A stretch of DNA of 36,724 nucleotides from Clostridiales bacterium UBA7044. Its GTDB lineage: Bacteria; Bacillota; Clostridia; Oscillospirales; Oscillospiraceae. The position numbers and the translations under genes were made by a program. The stretch covers positions 4,902 through 41,625 of the forward strand of contig DLAP01000039.1 of NCBI GenBank assembly GCA_002493965.1, written 5' to 3'. This document shows positions 1 to 7,578 of this stretch, one piece after another (positions within the stretch are counted from its first letter, which is position 1; every line of letters begins with the position of its first letter). The notes under the pieces were generated by a model that saw nothing but the letters and a program-made list of their open reading frames with translations, had not been told where the DNA came from and did not search any database.

Positions 1-58
1 AACTGCACAGATGGAGCAAAAGATCCGGCGAAAGCCGAAGTTCCCATTGTGCGGTGTT
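1..58. repeat. Structured palindromic element at window edge (possible interspersed repeat or small RNA)
   Basis: Two nested hairpins are visible. The outer arms at 1-14 and 44-58 are imperfect complements sharing a GCACA-ATGG core. An inner CGGC / GCCG stem at 26-29 and 34-37 closes a GAAA tetraloop. No coding frame with recognisable protein content covers it. Nested arms of this kind suit a short dispersed palindromic repeat, the end of a miniature transposable element, or a structured RNA. The left boundary is lost at the window edge, so identity remains open. Confidence 0.35.
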
Positions 59-82
59 GCCTTAGAGATTCCCTTAAGCAGG

Positions 83-120
83 GAAACCGGGAGATGCCTT
101 TTACGACATCTCCCGGTTTC
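83..120. terminator. Hairpin after spoIIIAH
   Basis: A perfect 14-bp stem (83-96 with 107-120) encloses a 10-base loop, just past the spoIIIAH stop codon. The stem is GC-rich in the middle (ACCGGGAGATG). There is no clear T-run on either side, so it may be a transcription end or an mRNA-stabilising hairpin rather than a textbook intrinsic terminator. Confidence 0.5.
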
Positions 121-127
121 AATTCGT

Positions 128-694
128 TTACTGCACTTCCACCACCCGAATATCCTTCAAAGAATATTCCGACTGGTTCATGACGATATCAGCAATCACT
201 GCCACATCCTCCTGCTGTAAGCCACCCTCAGGAGAGGCCACCGCCACGGAGATCCCTTCCCCGGACATATAGGCCACACAATCCGAATAGCCCTTGGCAA
301 TGACCAGGCTTTCGATTTGAGCTTCGCTGAGGGCTGTCTGCACGATCCGCTCCAGTTCCATAGAGGACTCCGCTTCTTTTGCCCCCTGCTCCTCTCCCTC
401 ATAGGCCATGGCTTCCTGGAGAAGGTTGACCGCGTTGTCCCGGGCCTGCTGGCGGGAAAGCCGCACTGCCGCGAAATAATCCGTAGCCGTAGTGGCTACG
501 TCTTCACCGGCGGAGATGGCCGCCATATCCTCGCTGAGCATCAGGGTATCATCGGACATCACCTTTTCCGCATCCAGGGTATCTACCAGTGTCTCCGCCG
601 TTTTATCCTCTGTGTACAGCCAATTTACATAAATCCCAGCGCAGACCGTCACCAGGATCGCGGCGGCAACCATGTTCTTCTTCCATACCTTCAT
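128..694 (-). CDS. spoIIIAH: Stage III sporulation protein AH
   Basis: SpoIIIAH is the mother-cell partner of forespore SpoIIQ. Together they form the channel (feeding tube) across the two membranes around the engulfed forespore. The 188-residue product has a short cytoplasmic N-terminus and one membrane segment at about residues 7-25 (AAAILVTVCAGIYV). An acidic, alanine-rich helical stretch follows, then a C-terminal domain of the SpoIIIAH/YscJ-like ring-forming type (about 105-188). The start at 694 is preferred over an in-frame ATG six codons upstream because GGAGG sits 7 bases before it. It is the last gene of the spoIIIA operon, 14 bases after spoIIIAG, and is followed by a hairpin. Assignment rests on gene order plus topology, since this family diverges fast. 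Confidence 0.9.
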   Translation of the reverse strand: MKVWKKNMVAAAILVTVCAGIYVNWLYTEDKTAETLVDTLDAEKVMSDDTLMLSEDMAAISAGEDVATTATDYFAAVRLSRQQARDNAVNLLQEAMAYEGEEQGAKEAESSMELERIVQTALSEAQIESLVIAKGYSDCVAYMSGEGISVAVASPEGGLQQEDVAVIADIVMNQSEYSLKDIRVVEVQ

Positions 695-708
695 AAAAAT
701 GCCTCCAT

Positions 709-1209
709 TCATTTCATTTTCAAAACCGTGATTTTATCGGTGGAAAGTCCGGTAACACTTGCTACCGCCTCCACAATGGCAAGCTGAATCCTGGCGTTAT
801 CCCCGCCCTGGCACAGAATCACCGCACCCTGATAGGTTGGTGGGTTCACCTGCCGGATCAGCCCCGTTTCCTCTCTTGCGCTGTTTGTCACCAAAACGGT
901 TTTCTGCTTCCGATCGGTAGTAGTTTCCCCTGCGCTCCGGTCTTCATCCATTTGATACAGGGTTTTCCTGCCTTCTGCTTCTGTCAGAAGAACTTCCACT
1001 TTTCCCGCGCCCTCGATCTTACTGAGGATTTTTGAAAGAGATTCCTGCAGTCCCGGTTCGCTGACTGCCGCTGCCTGGGGAGCCTTGGGCTGTTCTGCCT
1101 TCTTTTCCGGCAGCGCCATCAGGAAGATGCCCGCCATAACCACCAGCAGAATGTATTTATATTTCTTAAGGCTTTCCACTCCCCTGTTTTTTAATTTTAA
1201 CCAGTCCAT
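709..1209 (-). CDS. spoIIIAG: Stage III sporulation protein AG
   Basis: SpoIIIAG is a ring-forming component of the SpoIIIA-SpoIIQ complex in the mother-cell outer forespore membrane. The 166-residue protein has one membrane segment (about residues 18-35, YILLVVMAGIFLMAL) and a low-complexity Ala/Pro/Lys/Glu linker. Then comes a C-terminal domain that starts LQESLSKILSKIEGAGKVEVLL, typical of this family, interrupted by a charged insert (about 90-115) that in relatives forms a beta-barrel. An AAGGAGAA site precedes the ATG at 1209 by 6 bases. The gene overlaps spoIIIAF by 13 bases, implying coupled translation. Confidence 0.93.
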   Translation of the reverse strand: MDWLKLKNRGVESLKKYKYILLVVMAGIFLMALPEKKAEQPKAPQAAAVSEPGLQESLSKILSKIEGAGKVEVLLTEAEGRKTLYQMDEDRSAGETTTDRKQKTVLVTNSAREETGLIRQVNPPTYQGAVILCQGGDNARIQLAIVEAVASVTGLSTDKITVLKMK

Positions 1210-1694
1210 AGCTGATTCTCCTTTGAGATCCCCAGGTCCTTCTCGATGACATTGGTAAGCTGACTTCGCGCGTAGGGCGAAAGGTTCCCGGAAAGGGTCA
1301 CTCCCACCGGCACTGGAATATCGTCCTCACTGAGCGTAACCTTCACTGTAAGGCTTCCCTCCAGTGCTGCGGCTTTGTCCAAGATATATGCTTCTGTCCG
1401 GGATTTTATGATATCTGCCATGGCCTGCCTGGTTATTTTCTCTCCCTGGTCCGCCATGCGCTCTCCCTCCCCGGCAGAAGGGAGCAAGTCGAAAGCAAGG
1501 TCCTCCATCTGTAACCCCGAAATGGGGTGCAGGACGATCACGGCCAGAACCAGACCGCACAGCATCCGGATCAGCTCTCCTGCCCCGCCTTTCTTCGTAA
1601 GCCCTGAGACAATGCCGCAGATCAGGGCAGCCGCCGTCACGGAAATCACATATTGCCGCAAACCTTCCGTTACCCCACCCCCTTCAAGAAGCAC
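1197..1694 (-). CDS. spoIIIAF: Stage III sporulation protein AF
   Basis: SpoIIIAF is a small membrane protein of the SpoIIIA complex. There are two hydrophobic segments near the N-terminus (about residues 15-33 and 41-59), then a soluble domain of about 100 residues containing VKVTLSEDDIPVPVGVTLSG, which resembles the ring-building fold of SpoIIIAG/AH. The longest frame starts at a GTG (1694), 25 bases inside spoIIIAE. A TTG about 10 codons further in, preceded by a G-rich stretch, is an alternative start that would still keep both membrane segments. The function of AF is the least understood in the operon. Confidence 0.88.
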   Translation of the reverse strand: MLLEGGGVTEGLRQYVISVTAAALICGIVSGLTKKGGAGELIRMLCGLVLAVIVLHPISGLQMEDLAFDLLPSAGEGERMADQGEKITRQAMADIIKSRTEAYILDKAAALEGSLTVKVTLSEDDIPVPVGVTLSGNLSPYARSQLTNVIEKDLGISKENQLWTG

Positions 1695-2716
1695 ACCGTG
1701 CTGATGAGCAGCAGCAGACAGACCGCGCCCGTCATCCCCAGCAGCAGCCCCATGGCGGTAGAAAAGTCCTCAATCAGTCCCATCATCCGCTTGGAGCCGA
1801 AAATCCCGCAAACGGAAGCGGTGGCCTTTAGAATCAGGTATTGGATCCCAATCCGGGAGAAGGGCTCCAGGAAGATGGCAAGAATCGCCAGGATTCCGTA
1901 GATTCCAGCGGCGTTCTTTGCCAGTCCCGCACTGACCAGCACCGCCTCCGATGCGTCGGACAGGATCCCACCCACCACCGGAACCACGGAAGAAATGGTG
2001 ATTTTGGTGGCTTTCAGGGCCGCCGCGTCGGTGGTTCCGCTGACCACGCCTGTGATGCTCATATATGTGGTAAACACCGTCAGAACCGTTCTCAGGCACC
2101 AACTCATGGAGGTTTTGATCAAATCCCGCATCTTTTTCAGCATATCCTCCTCCAGGGCGCTGTTTGCTGTGGCGAGAGCCAGAAAGAGATAGACCATGGG
2201 AACCAGCAGATGCGCGATCAGGCTGCCAATCACTGCATCCAAAGCAACAGTACCTGCGTACAATGCTGCGGATGCAGTCACGCTCCCCTGGGCAGCGGCT
2301 GCGGTGGTCAGAACCGGAAACAGGAGCTTCCCATATTCGCTCATTTCCCGGACCGTGTCAGCCCCCAAAGTAATCATGGAATTGGCGCTGAACAGCAAAA
2401 CCCCCGCAATGGCCACGGTACCGGATAGCTCCGCCAGGCTGGAAACCCGGCCGGAACAGGTTCGCAAGAGGCTGACCATCATGACAGCGGCAACAAGGGA
2501 CACACTGACCCTAAGGCCTTCCCGCAGACCAGGCTGCAAATGAAATAAAACGTTTTGCAGCAGCTCCTGAAAGCCTCTGCCAAAGGAATCTGTGGTTTCC
2601 GGCATCTCTGCCGCTCCGGCTTCCGGCACCTGGGGAGCCGTGAACTGGGCAGCGGAAACCGGCATGGCCAGACACAGAAGCAGCAGAAAAGCTGCCCCAA
2701 TCGAAAGTAACTTCAT
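1670..2716 (-). CDS. spoIIIAE: Stage III sporulation protein AE
   Basis: SpoIIIAE is the large polytopic membrane protein of the SpoIIIA channel, thought to form part of the central export apparatus. The 348-residue product begins with a cleavable-looking signal peptide (KLLSIGAAFLLLLCLAMPVSA), followed by an Ala/Glu-rich segment and about seven hydrophobic helices between residue 70 and the end. The family hallmark GVVSGTTDAAALKATK lies in the middle. Its ATG overlaps the spoIIIAD stop (ATGA), so translation is likely coupled. Length is close to that of Bacillus SpoIIIAE (about 400), slightly shorter at the N-terminus. Confidence 0.95.
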   Translation of the reverse strand: MKLLSIGAAFLLLLCLAMPVSAAQFTAPQVPEAGAAEMPETTDSFGRGFQELLQNVLFHLQPGLREGLRVSVSLVAAVMMVSLLRTCSGRVSSLAELSGTVAIAGVLLFSANSMITLGADTVREMSEYGKLLFPVLTTAAAAQGSVTASAALYAGTVALDAVIGSLIAHLLVPMVYLFLALATANSALEEDMLKKMRDLIKTSMSWCLRTVLTVFTTYMSITGVVSGTTDAAALKATKITISSVVPVVGGILSDASEAVLVSAGLAKNAAGIYGILAILAIFLEPFSRIGIQYLILKATASVCGIFGSKRMMGLIEDFSTAMGLLLGMTGAVCLLLLISTVCFLKGVG

Positions 2717-3108
2717 ATTTCCCCCAGAATCTCCTGGATCAGCGTCAGCAGCGCGCGGAAAATCGGAATGGACAGGTACAGAATTGCGGCGCTTCCCAGC
2801 ATTTGCAGCATTTTCCCAAGAGAAGCGCTTCCGGAATCACTGCAAAGCATCCCCGCGATTTCCGACACCAGGGCAATGCCTACGGCCTTCATCAGGATTC
2901 CCAGTGTGCTTCCGGAAATCTCTCCCAGCTCTCCCAGTTCCCACAGGAGATCCACCACAGGTTCCAGGTAAGAGATTACAATGACTCCCACCAGGCAGCA
3001 AGCCGCCATACCCAGCAGAGCGGAGATGTCCTTCTCCTGTTTTCCCAGGGCCAGGATAAAAATGACTGTCAGCAATATGGCCGCTGTGGCCTTCCAAAAG
3101 CTGCCCAT
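2713..3108 (-). CDS. spoIIIAD: Stage III sporulation protein AD
   Basis: A 131-residue protein with about four hydrophobic helices and the motif GILMKAVGIALVSEIAGMLCSDSG, strongly characteristic of SpoIIIAD. It is a membrane subunit of the SpoIIIA complex, related in fold to flagellar/type III export proteins such as FliQ. It starts one base inside the end of spoIIIAC (TAATG arrangement) and overlaps spoIIIAE by four bases. Size matches the Bacillus protein (133 residues). Confidence 0.95.
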   Translation of the reverse strand: MGSFWKATAAILLTVIFILALGKQEKDISALLGMAACCLVGVIVISYLEPVVDLLWELGELGEISGSTLGILMKAVGIALVSEIAGMLCSDSGSASLGKMLQMLGSAAILYLSIPIFRALLTLIQEILGEI

Positions 3109-3302
3109 TAAAACTGGAACAGGGTCTTTACCAGGTCGAACAGGTCCGCAATTTTTTGGGCCAGCATCATCAGGACCACAACAAGTCCGGCAAGGCTGGT
3201 CATGGTGGCCTGTTCCTCCCTGCCGGAGCGGGAAAGAACCTGGTTCAGGATGGACACAATAATGCCGATGGCGGCAATTTTAAAAATCAAATCAATATCC
3301 AT
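3108..3302 (-). CDS. spoIIIAC: Stage III sporulation protein AC
   Basis: A 64-residue, two-helix membrane protein whose DIDLIFKIAAIGIIVSILN and TSLAGLVVVLMMLAQKI segments are typical of SpoIIIAC (68 residues in Bacillus). It is proposed to pair with SpoIIIAD and SpoIIIAE in the export platform. I place the start at 3302, because an upstream in-frame ATG would add 13 polar residues lying inside spoIIIAB. The spoIIIAB stop (TGA) is only two bases before this ATG and there is no good ribosome site, so expression probably depends on translational coupling. Confidence 0.93.
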   Translation of the reverse strand: MDIDLIFKIAAIGIIVSILNQVLSRSGREEQATMTSLAGLVVVLMMLAQKIADLFDLVKTLFQF

Positions 3303-3304
3303 AT

Positions 3305-3820
3305 TCAGGCAAATAAAATGGCCAGGGCCGCCCCTGCGCACAGCCCCAGGGTCTGATAATTCCGAATACGGATGTCCTTGTTTTTATTCAGCAGGGACAA
3401 TTCTTCCTCGCAGGCGGCGGACAGGGCTTCCAGACCTCGAAGCTGACCGTTTAAATCAAACCGGCCAAGAGAACGGCCAAGCCGGGTCAAAAGCTTTCGG
3501 AGGCTCCCAGGCAGGAGATCCCGGGACTTCTTTACGGCGAAAGCCATGCAGTCCCCTGGGTCAGGCAGTGTCCGGCTGTCCAGTTCCCTGGCCATATCCG
3601 AGAAGATCTGCCGCAATACACCACCCATCTCTTTCCCTGCCTGCCGGCAAAGCTCTGGAAGCGGGGTCAGACGATATTTCAGTTCACTTTGCATAAATTG
3701 CAGCCCCCGATGGAGCTGGCGCAGAAGCTGCACCTCCCTCCGGTGAGCCGCCGCCATGGAAAACCCAAATCCGCCGCAGCCCGCAATAATGAAAATCGCG
3801 CCAATCCACTTGTAACTCAT
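3305..3820 (-). CDS. spoIIIAB: Stage III sporulation protein AB
   Basis: A 171-residue protein with an N-terminal membrane helix (about 5-23), a long cytoplasmic helical domain, and a C-terminal hydrophobic helix (LGLCAGAALAILFA). RREVQLLRQLHRGLQFMQSE and the following YRLTPLPEL are conserved in SpoIIIAB. The fold resembles GspF-type platform proteins of secretion systems, consistent with a scaffold for the SpoIIIAA ATPase. Start and the spoIIIAA stop overlap by four bases (ATGA). Confidence 0.93.
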   Translation of the reverse strand: MSYKWIGAIFIIAGCGGFGFSMAAAHRREVQLLRQLHRGLQFMQSELKYRLTPLPELCRQAGKEMGGVLRQIFSDMARELDSRTLPDPGDCMAFAVKKSRDLLPGSLRKLLTRLGRSLGRFDLNGQLRGLEALSAACEEELSLLNKNKDIRIRNYQTLGLCAGAALAILFA

Positions 3821-4644
3821 AGCGTCATCCTTTCCACGCTGTAAGACTGATCCCTATGTAAAACCCAAAACGTATCGAACACATGGTTTTCAAGGAGCGT
3901 TCTGTAAATTTTCCGGCTGCGGATGTCCTGAAGGGAGATGGCATGGGCCGTTGCCAGAAGCTGCACGCCGCAGTTTGCCGCCCGGAGCAGGGCTGCACAG
4001 TCTCCCTCCTCCGTGATCTCATCCACAGCAATGCTGCCTGGTCCCATGGTTCTCAGCACCGTCAAAATTCCCGATGCCTTGGGACATCCCGAGAGGACGT
4101 CCACCCGTTTCCCTCTGGAAAAACCCACAGGGAACAGCTCTCCCCGTTCGTCTACCACACTTACTGGTTCTTCTTCTCCCCGCTGCCGGATCAGATCCCG
4201 AAGCAGGGTGGTCTTCCCCCAGCCGGGAGCGCCAAGAATTAAAATGGAACCCTTTCCGTTTCCCGCACCCCGCGCGATACCGGGGAAATCTCTGGCAATT
4301 CGGATGCACAGGGAGCTGATTTCCCGGACTCCTTCCATAGACCCATTTCGGCAGACCGCCTCTCCGCACAGGCCGATCCGATGGCCTCCCGGAGCGGTCA
4401 GATACCCTTGCCCAATGGTAGCCGCTGCCCAGGGAGAATACCGGCTTGCAGCATTCACTATAAAATTCATGTCCTCCCGGCTTATCGTACCAGGGAGCCA
4501 CTGACTGCCTGCTGCGGTAACAAGCTCCGGAGGGGCGCCCATCCGCAAACGCAGTTCTTGCAGGGATGCTTTCCCCACACGGTCCACATCCCGCCTCAGT
4601 TTCTGAGGCAGGATCCCCAGAAGCTCTGTCCATGCGCACATCAT
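3817..4644 (-). CDS. spoIIIAA: Stage III sporulation protein AA (secretion-type ATPase)
   Basis: SpoIIIAA is the cytoplasmic ATPase that energises the SpoIIIA-SpoIIQ channel, related to type II/IV secretion ATPases. The Walker A motif GAPGWGKTT lies at residues 138-146, followed by the VVDERGEL acidic motif (about 163-170) and GSIAVDEITEEGD as the Walker B/Asp-box region. I chose the ATG at 4644 because AGGAG stands 8 bases upstream; a GTG (4653) and an ATG (4650) lie too close to that site. First gene of an eight-gene operon. A candidate sigma-E promoter lies 35-60 bases upstream, overlapping the terminator of coaX. Confidence 0.95.
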   Translation of the reverse strand: MMCAWTELLGILPQKLRRDVDRVGKASLQELRLRMGAPPELVTAAGSQWLPGTISREDMNFIVNAASRYSPWAAATIGQGYLTAPGGHRIGLCGEAVCRNGSMEGVREISSLCIRIARDFPGIARGAGNGKGSILILGAPGWGKTTLLRDLIRQRGEEEPVSVVDERGELFPVGFSRGKRVDVLSGCPKASGILTVLRTMGPGSIAVDEITEEGDCAALLRAANCGVQLLATAHAISLQDIRSRKIYRTLLENHVFDTFWVLHRDQSYSVERMTL

Positions 4645-4685
4645 TTGCATCACTCCTAGGACAGACTATGCTGCCTGCGCCCCAG

Positions 4686-4712
4686 GTATGAAAAAAATCC
4701 GGACGTGTATTC
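4686..4712 (-). promoter_or_regulatory. Candidate sigma-E promoter of the spoIIIA operon
   Basis: On the minus strand GAATACA (4712-4706) and CATACC (4690-4685) are 15 bases apart. The sigma-E consensus is roughly KMATATT and CATACAMT with 13-15 bases between. The match is partial (GAATA and CATAC cores only). Sporulation genes of this operon are sigma-E controlled in Bacillus, and the predicted leader of about 35 bases is reasonable. The -35 region coincides with the loop of the coaX terminator. Confidence 0.4.
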
Positions 4713-4723
4713 CACGTCCGGAT
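4691..4723 (-). terminator. Intrinsic terminator of coaX
   Basis: Perfect 11-bp stem (4713-4723 with 4697-4707) with a five-base loop, followed on the minus strand by a run of Ts (4697-4691). It lies 14 bases past the coaX stop codon and separates the coenzyme A genes from the spoIIIA operon transcribed in the same direction. Confidence 0.88.
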
Positions 4724-4736
4724 CCTTGGGGGGATG

Positions 4737-5504
4737 TTAGCGTTTATTCTTTTTATATATCACATTCAGACCCTTGAGCAGCAAATTCTTATCCAGGATA
4801 ATATCCCGTTTGCACAGGGGCGTAATAAACTGGGCCATGCCGCCAGTGGCAATCAGGGTGCATTCATGCCCCAGCTCTGCCTCCATTCGTTCCACCAAAC
4901 CGTCAATCATGGCAGCGGTGCCGTACATCATGCCGCTTCGCATACAGTCCACGGTGTTTTTCCCAATGACCTGCTTGGGCTTGTCCAGACTGATACCAGG
5001 AAGTTGGGCGGCCCGGCTGCTCAGTGCCTCCAGAGAAACCTTGACGCCGGGGAAAATAACGCCTCCCAGATACCGGTTCTCCGGCTCCACCACCTCGATG
5101 GTGGTAGCAGTGCCCAGGTCCATCAGAATCAGAGGGGCTTTATACTCCGCCAGAGCTGCCACAGCAATGACAATCCGGTCGCTGCCCACCTGGCTTGGCA
5201 CGTCCACATGGATATTCAGGCCGGTTTTCAAGCCGGGGCCGACCACCATGGGCTGCTTGCCGATGACCTTCCATACGCCGGTGCGTACGGAGTTAAACAC
5301 CGGAGGCACCACCGAGGAAATAATGCAGTCGTCAATGTCCGACACCCGGACACCGTAGGCTTCCATCATATTTTTGATTTCCACGCCGTATTGGTCGGAG
5401 GTGCGGCTGTAATCCGTGGCGATCCGGGCCTTAAATTTCAACTCGTCCCCCTGAAAACAACCAATGACCAAATTTGTATTTCCGATATCGATGGCAAGTA
5501 GCAT
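4737..5504 (-). CDS. coaX: Type III pantothenate kinase
   Basis: CoaX phosphorylates pantothenate with ATP, the first step of coenzyme A synthesis; type III enzymes are ASKHA-fold kinases insensitive to CoA feedback. The 255-residue protein has the phosphate-binding motif DIGNTN at residues 6-11, the second motif DLGTATT (about 129-135), and GGVIFPGV, all characteristic of the family. Full length. Nine bases separate it from the upstream ECF S-component gene, so pantothenate uptake and phosphorylation are likely coexpressed. A strong terminator follows. Confidence 0.96.
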   Translation of the reverse strand: MLLAIDIGNTNLVIGCFQGDELKFKARIATDYSRTSDQYGVEIKNMMEAYGVRVSDIDDCIISSVVPPVFNSVRTGVWKVIGKQPMVVGPGLKTGLNIHVDVPSQVGSDRIVIAVAALAEYKAPLILMDLGTATTIEVVEPENRYLGGVIFPGVKVSLEALSSRAAQLPGISLDKPKQVIGKNTVDCMRSGMMYGTAAMIDGLVERMEAELGHECTLIATGGMAQFITPLCKRDIILDKNLLLKGLNVIYKKNKR

Positions 5505-5513
5505 AAGTCTCTC

Positions 5514-6146
5514 CTAACGTTTCTGCAAACGGGCCTGCAAATGGAGCAGCGCCTTTCCGATTACCGTAACCAGGATGGCTGCGGCAATGGCCTCAGGGAT
5601 GCCGGAGGCCGTCACGGTTCCCATCACAAGGCCGAATACAGCGGTGACGGCTACGTTCTTTGCCGCGGCGTACTGCTCGGCCAGAAGCATATAGATGCTT
5701 CCCATAACCAAAATAGTATGGCATAAGGTCGAAATAATCGCTGTCACCGGCAAAGCAATGTAGTCCTGCCTTGTGAGCTTTTTCATCAACCGCCAAAGCC
5801 AGCCCGCAATGACCCCCAGTAAAATGCGGCACCCCAACGCGATCCACAGGCTCTTCAGCACCCCAATTAGTCCCTCCGTGCTCATAAAGGGAGAGAACGC
5901 AAAGGACAGCAGCCCCGGTGTTGTGGTATTGACCCATATGGAACAAAGTCCGAATACGGCGCCCAGTACGCCGCCGGCGGCAGGTCCAAGGAGAATTGCA
6001 CCCAGAATCACCGGGATGTGCATAGTGGTAGCCTTGATCACAGGCAGTGGAATGAATCCGATTCCGGTCATACCCATGACCAGCAGCAGCGCGCACAGCA
6101 TCCCAAGGGTTGCCATGTATTGGGTTTTCCCATCCGTTTTTTTCAT
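5514..6146 (-). CDS. ECF transporter S component, probably for pantothenate
   Basis: A 210-residue polytopic membrane protein with about six helices. The segment MHIPVILGAILLGPAAGG followed by VLGAVFGL is characteristic of substrate-binding (S) subunits of energy-coupling factor vitamin transporters. S components work with a shared EcfA/A'/T module encoded elsewhere. Placement directly before coaX and divergent from coaBC points to pantothenate (PanT-like) as substrate; this is inference from context. AGGAGG lies 9 bases before the ATG and a good sigma-A promoter lies about 75 bases upstream. Confidence 0.87.
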   Translation of the reverse strand: MKKTDGKTQYMATLGMLCALLLVMGMTGIGFIPLPVIKATTMHIPVILGAILLGPAAGGVLGAVFGLCSIWVNTTTPGLLSFAFSPFMSTEGLIGVLKSLWIALGCRILLGVIAGWLWRLMKKLTRQDYIALPVTAIISTLCHTILVMGSIYMLLAEQYAAAKNVAVTAVFGLVMGTVTASGIPEAIAAAILVTVIGKALLHLQARLQKR

Positions 6147-6221
6147 ATTCAGTTACCTCCTGCTGCCGTTCTTCCTTTCGAAGATACAGCGCAATTTTTT
6201 GAAGCTTTCGGCTTCGGTGCG

Positions 6222-6250
6222 ATTATAGCAGGTTGTACGCATAATTGCAA
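6222..6250 (-). promoter_or_regulatory. Sigma-A promoter of the ECF S component-coaX operon
   Basis: TTGCAA (6250-6245) and TATAAT (6227-6222) on the minus strand are separated by 17 bases. The predicted start near 6215 gives a leader of about 70 bases. It is back-to-back with the coaBC promoter, with 38 bases between the two -35 boxes, leaving room for shared regulation. Confidence 0.8.
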
Positions 6251-6288
6251 GAAAAATCCTTCCCGTTTTTACAATCGCTTTTTTCGTC

Positions 6289-6317
6289 TTTACACATTCT
6301 GAAAAAAGGTCTATAAT
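6289..6317 (+). promoter_or_regulatory. Sigma-A promoter of coaBC
   Basis: TTTACA (6289-6294) and TATAAT (6312-6317) are separated by exactly 17 bases. Transcription should begin near 6324, about 22 bases before the coaBC ATG, so the leader holds little more than the AGGAGG ribosome site. Confidence 0.85.
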
Positions 6318-6345
6318 ATGGGAAGAAACTGTAGGAGGAAAGCCT

Positions 6346-7536
6346 ATGCTGAAAGGAAAAACCGTTCTCTTGGGCGTTACCGGCGGTATCGCCGCATATA
6401 AGGCTGCTGCCCTTGCCTCTGCCCTTGTTAAGCAGCACGCGGCCGTGGAAGTGGTCATGACCCAAAACGCTACCCAGTTTATTGCCCCCCTGACCTTTGA
6501 ACAGCTCACCGGGCGCAAAACCTTAGTCGATACCTTTGATCGGAATTTTGTCCATCAGGTGGAGCATATCTCCCTGGCTGACCGGACGGATCTGGTGGTC
6601 ATCGCCCCCGCTACCGCCAATGTATGCGCAAAGCTAAGCCACGGCCTGGCGGATGATATGCTCACCACCACGGTGCTGGCCTGCCGGTGTCCCAAGCTCA
6701 TTGCTCCTGCCATGAACACCCATATGTACGAAAACCCAGTGACCCAGGATAACCTAAATACCCTGCGCCATTACGGTTGGGAGGTCATCGAACCTGCCAG
6801 CGGACGGCTTGCCTGCGGCGCTGTGGGAAAAGGAAAGATGCCGGAGCCGGAGGAAATTCTCCAGTATATCCTGAAATATCTGGCTTTTCCCCATGATCTT
6901 GGCGGGAAGAAGGTGCTGGTCACAGCAGGGCCTACCCAGGAATCCATCGACCCTGTCCGGTATCTGACCAATCACTCCTCCGGGAAAATGGGCTATGCCC
7001 TGGCGAGGATGGCTATGCTCCGGGGTGCGGAAGTAACCCTCATTTCCGGCCCCACCGCCATTGCCCCCCCGCCCTTCGTAAAGGTCGTTCCCATCACTTC
7101 TGCCCAAGATATGTTTGAAGCCGTGGCAGCCCATTGGGAAAATGCCGACTTTATCTTCAAGGCCGCCGCAGTTGCAGACTACACCCCTGCGGAATATGCC
7201 GATGAGAAGGTAAAAAAGAAAGACGGGGAAATGTCCATCCCCCTGAAGCGAACCCAGGATATTTTAGCCTGGCTGGGACAGCGGAGAAAACCCGGTCAGA
7301 TCATCTGCGGCTTCTCCATGGAAACCCAGGATATGCTTAGTAACAGCCGGGAAAAGCTGCAAAAGAAAAACGTGGATATGATCTGCGCTAATAATCTAAA
7401 GGTGGCCGGCGCAGGATTTGGTGTAGACACCAATATCATTACCATCATCACCCGGAATGATACCAGAGAGCTGCCGATCTTAACGAAGGAAGCGGCGGCA
7501 AACGCTATTTTGGATGAAGCCATTGGGCTGAAATAA
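6346..7536 (+). CDS. coaBC: Bifunctional phosphopantothenoylcysteine decarboxylase / phosphopantothenate-cysteine ligase
   Basis: CoaBC performs two consecutive steps of coenzyme A synthesis: CoaB joins cysteine to 4'-phosphopantothenate and CoaC decarboxylates the product. The N-terminal flavin-binding CoaC half (about 1-185) shows GVTGGIAAYKAA, HQVEHISLA with the catalytic His, the PAMNTHMYENP motif, and the flap GRLACGAVGKGKM with its cysteine. The CoaB half starts near residue 186 with KKVLVTAGPTQESIDPVR and SSGKMGYALA. At 396 residues it is full length. AGGAGG precedes the ATG. Divergent from coaX, it completes a local pantothenate-to-CoA block. Confidence 0.97.
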   Translation: MLKGKTVLLGVTGGIAAYKAAALASALVKQHAAVEVVMTQNATQFIAPLTFEQLTGRKTLVDTFDRNFVHQVEHISLADRTDLVVIAPATANVCAKLSHGLADDMLTTTVLACRCPKLIAPAMNTHMYENPVTQDNLNTLRHYGWEVIEPASGRLACGAVGKGKMPEPEEILQYILKYLAFPHDLGGKKVLVTAGPTQESIDPVRYLTNHSSGKMGYALARMAMLRGAEVTLISGPTAIAPPPFVKVVPITSAQDMFEAVAAHWENADFIFKAAAVADYTPAEYADEKVKKKDGEMSIPLKRTQDILAWLGQRRKPGQIICGFSMETQDMLSNSREKLQKKNVDMICANNLKVAGAGFGVDTNIITIITRNDTRELPILTKEAAANAILDEAIGLK

Positions 7537-7578
7537 ACCAAACAAGGGACCTTCCCTAAAAAAATGGAGGAAAAAAAT

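Noticed and set aside
4734..5501. Long open frame on the plus strand opposite coaX (255 codons)
   Set aside because: It mirrors coaX codon by codon, is rich in His, Gln and Gly with no family resemblance, and lacks a ribosome site; an artefact of GC-rich third positions.
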